The notes under the pieces are model-generated. The model was not told where the DNA came from. It was given only the letters and a program-made list of their open reading frames with translations, and did no database searches. A program made the translations under genes and the position numbers. From assembly GCF_031157275.1 (NCBI RefSeq), contig NZ_JAVIFW010000006.1, positions 1 to 64,000 of the forward strand: a stretch of DNA of 64,000 bases, read 5' to 3'. Source of the DNA: Streptomyces sp. LHD-70. GTDB taxonomy: Bacteria > Actinomycetota > Actinomycetes > Streptomycetales > Streptomycetaceae. Shown here in pieces: positions 63,311 through 64,000 of this stretch; position 1 is the first letter of the stretch; each line of letters begins with the position of its first letter.

Positions 63311-64000
63311 TTACCAGGGGTGGGCGACCGCAACCGTCTCGGAGGCGGTGAACAGCTCTCCCACCGCACACAGTTCGAACCGCACCGCGCTCTCGCCCTG
63401 CTCGGCCCTGAGTCCCCGCACGTACGCGGCCCGCGCGCACGTGCCGGTGAGGAAGCGGCGGGCGCCGTCGGGCAGGACGCGGTGGAGTTCGTAATGGCGT
63501 ACGGGACCGGGCGCGGGCTTCCAGGAGAGGCGGAACTGGCCGTCGCCGGACGACTGGTCGACCTTCAGGCCGGAGGGCGCCGCGATCTCCTCCTGCGCGT
63601 CCCGGACGGCGAGCGCGCCGAGCCGCCACGTGACGGGACCGCCGGACGAGGTGAGGCGTACGGCAAGTCCGTGCACCGTGCCGCTGCCGCCGAGCGAGCC
63701 AAGCCGCACCTCGGCCTCGGACCAGCCGCCGGAGTCGGGCTTCCCCACGGGCAGGAACGCGTACGGGAGCGGATCGCCGGCCTGGTCCGGCTCCCGCAGG
63801 GCCACGCCGAGCTCGACCGTCACGGGGCCGCCGGACTCCACCCGCTGGGCGAGGCGGACGACGGTCGACGGGCTCAACGGGAGCCGGGTGGCGTGCAGTT
63901 CGACCGTGGTGGGCGCGTCCAGGGTGCCGTCGACGCGCAGGCTGGAGCCGCCGCGCCAGGCGTCCGCGAAGTCCAGGGCGACCTTCGGGCGGGCGCCCTC
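63311..64000 (-). CDS. C-terminal part of a GH85-like endo-beta-N-acetylglucosaminidase (partial)
   Basis: The last 229 codons of a gene that continues beyond the window are visible. The opening VALDFADAWRGGSSLRVDG and the following beta-rich segment resemble the domain after the catalytic barrel of GH85 endo-beta-N-acetylglucosaminidases. A fibronectin-III-like module (about the last 90 residues, with FRLSWKPAPGPVRHYELHR) ends the protein. The catalytic domain is outside the window, so the assignment is tentative. Pairing with a GH38 mannosidase fits N-glycan release followed by mannose trimming. Confidence 0.6.
   Translation of the reverse strand, partial: EGARPKVALDFADAWRGGSSLRVDGTLDAPTTVELHATRLPLSPSTVVRLAQRVESGGPVTVELGVALREPDQAGDPLPYAFLPVGKPDSGGWSEAEVRLGSLGGSGTVHGLAVRLTSSGGPVTWRLGALAVRDAQEEIAAPSGLKVDQSSGDGQFRLSWKPAPGPVRHYELHRVLPDGARRFLTGTCARAAYVRGLRAEQGESAVRFELCAVGELFTASETVAVAHPW

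Overview
The window is high-GC actinobacterial DNA with the hallmarks of a Streptomyces chromosome core arm: third-position GC is very high, GTG and TTG starts are common, and the gene order rRNA end / osaC-osaA-osaB / ftsK / rimO-pgsA-cinA-clgR / dps / nei-lhr / recA-recX / gluABCD / two-component system follows, as I remember it, the S. coelicolor SCO5747-SCO5779 region. Gene names below rest on motifs plus this order; no database search was run.

Layout. 1-1300: 3' end of a 23S rRNA, a 5S rRNA, a terminator, a degenerate DegT-family aminotransferase remnant and tRNA-Thr(GGT). 1.3-10.8 kb: the osmoadaptation module, a SpoIIE-type phosphatase (OsaC) divergent from a giant cytosolic HAMP-array hybrid kinase (OsaA) and its response regulator (OsaB). 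10.8-18.0 kb: FtsK, a RodZ-like protein, RimO, PgsA, CinA and ClgR. 18-29 kb: a Dps protein, a small membrane protein, an SDR, the Nei glycosylase and Lhr helicase pair, an AraC regulator with AzlCD exporter, and a toroid-fold protein. 29.4-39.7 kb: an accessory block built around an EssC/EccC-like three-ATPase protein, two WXG100-size proteins, a membrane-active candidate substrate, a sigma factor and a tethered membrane protein, without EccB, EccD, EccE or mycosin. 39.8-48 kb: DUF3046 protein, a nine-copy 29-bp tandem array, an AI-2E-type permease, a cytochrome bd pair with a NarL-type two-component system, a zone of decaying genes and a LysE exporter. 48-50.2 kb: recA-recX. 50.3-54 kb: rhodanese and cysteine dioxygenase behind a Cys-containing leader peptide, and a monooxygenase with a repeat tail. 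54-60.2 kb: gluABCD glutamate transporter with divergent two-component system. 60.2-64 kb: GH38 alpha-mannosidase and the end of a GH85-like endoglycosidase, which together look like an N-glycan-degrading pair.

Functional links. Three genes or operons (lhr-nei, the AI-2E-type permease, recA-recX) carry the same TTGTCAGTG-N8-(-10) motif, which matches the LexA-independent RecA-NDp/PafBC DNA-damage promoter known from mycobacteria. recA has in addition a LexA-box promoter. Several genes (ftsK, rimO, lhr, the permease, the leader peptide) have a -10 box ending exactly 7 nt before the start codon, and the SDR one 6 nt before, the signature of leaderless transcripts. The most unusual material is the orphan type VII-like block and its regulatory hairpins.
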